From contig NC_088880.1 in assembly GCF_032884065.1 (NCBI RefSeq), forward strand, positions 32,763,298-32,827,297: a DNA stretch of 64,000 nt, given 5' to 3'. Positions within the stretch are counted from its first letter, which is position 1. Every line of letters starts with the position of its first letter. Source of the stretch: Artemia franciscana (taxonomy: Eukaryota; Arthropoda; Branchiopoda; Anostraca; Artemiidae). Below are positions 63,601-64,000 of this stretch, piece after piece. Under the pieces are notes generated by a model. It did no database searches, was not told the DNA's origin, and worked only from the letters and a program-made list of their open reading frames with translations. Both the position numbers and the translations under genes were made by a program.

Positions 63601-64000
63601 GAATCAGAAAGAAGGAGAGATAATTGAATCATAAATGACAGCTCTAGAGTTACTGGCCCTAGAGTGTGATTTTGAAGAAATCCCAGATGAAATGGTGAGA
63701 TCCCATGAACACAAAGGCAAGATCTGCTCCAAATGTCAAAGGCTTAACCATTTTGAAAAGGTTTGCAAAAGCAGGTCAGTCAATAAAATTGAAAGTCTTT
63801 CAATTTCAACTGGAAATGAAAGAAACAACCAATACTTCTTTGAATCTATTGACTGTAGAATTGATTCAGTGCAAAAACCTATGATTAGAGTTAATCTACC
63901 TTATTCATGTTTTTGAAACAAACAAAGATCCAAAAGTTGACAAACAAACAAGTGAACAGATTAACTTTAATACAATTTGCAATCAGCCTATCATGTGATA
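63600..64000 (+). mobile_element. start of a second Ty3/Gypsy fossil
   Basis: Carries a gag zinc knuckle (CSKCQRLNHFEKVC) and the region that follows it in Gypsy elements, then runs off the window. It resembles the knuckle region of the fossil at 27600-31060 and is probably of the same lineage. State beyond the window is unknown; the visible part appears broken. Confidence 0.6.

Overview
This is animal nuclear DNA: AT-rich, intron-rich and full of repeats, with no bacterial-type gene order. Two host genes can be read exon by exon, both on the minus strand. The first is a complete VAP gene (VAMP-associated protein, an ER membrane contact-site receptor; Vap33/VAPA/VAPB family), with five coding exons between 12100 and 35214. 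The second is most of NDUFB8, the ASHI subunit of mitochondrial complex I, with exons at 62678-62786, 59371-59585 and 54711-54866; its last exon was not found. Their residues look arthropod-like. A branchiopod crustacean is a reasonable guess, but it is inference only.

Layout. 1-12 kb is repeat debris: LINE fragments, a degenerate array with a 270-410 bp period, foldbacks, and locally duplicated blocks. 12.1-35.2 kb is the VAP gene. Its introns hold a 71-bp minisatellite (about 20 units), two tandem arrays that overlap splice junctions, a MITE, a tRNA-derived SINE with target-site duplication, a whole-looking CR1/L2-type LINE with two open ORFs, and a Ty3/Gypsy fossil. 35.25-40.25 kb is a roughly 5-kb segment bounded by 1-kb inverted arms; the left arm reaches almost to the VAP start codon. 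40.7-42.1 kb has a possible unknown gene (one good internal exon candidate and a weak terminal one). 43.5-53.0 kb has a foldback, a SINE, a 145-bp satellite, a palindromic mariner, a 66-bp minisatellite and a hAT MITE with a perfect 8-bp target-site duplication. 53.4-62.8 kb is the NDUFB8 gene, with a splice-donor array, an I-type LINE fragment with a full RNase H quartet, a foldback and a 72-bp minisatellite in its introns. 62.9-64 kb holds another copy of the LINE family seen at base 1 and the start of a second Gypsy fossil that leaves the window.

The most interesting signal is that three tandem arrays, in two different genes, overlap an exon-intron junction. Their repeat unit contains a copy of that junction: the end of the exon plus the 5' splice site in two cases, and the 3' splice site plus the first exon bases in the third. 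Each array therefore spreads a ladder of intact-looking decoy splice sites through the intron, in the sense direction of the host gene. A weaker fourth case lies beside the unknown candidate gene. I know of no feature class for this. It may be a mode of intron growth or a source of splicing noise.

The two host genes are functionally unrelated (ER contact sites; respiratory chain) and do not form an operon. The rest of the window is mobile DNA and tandem repeats.
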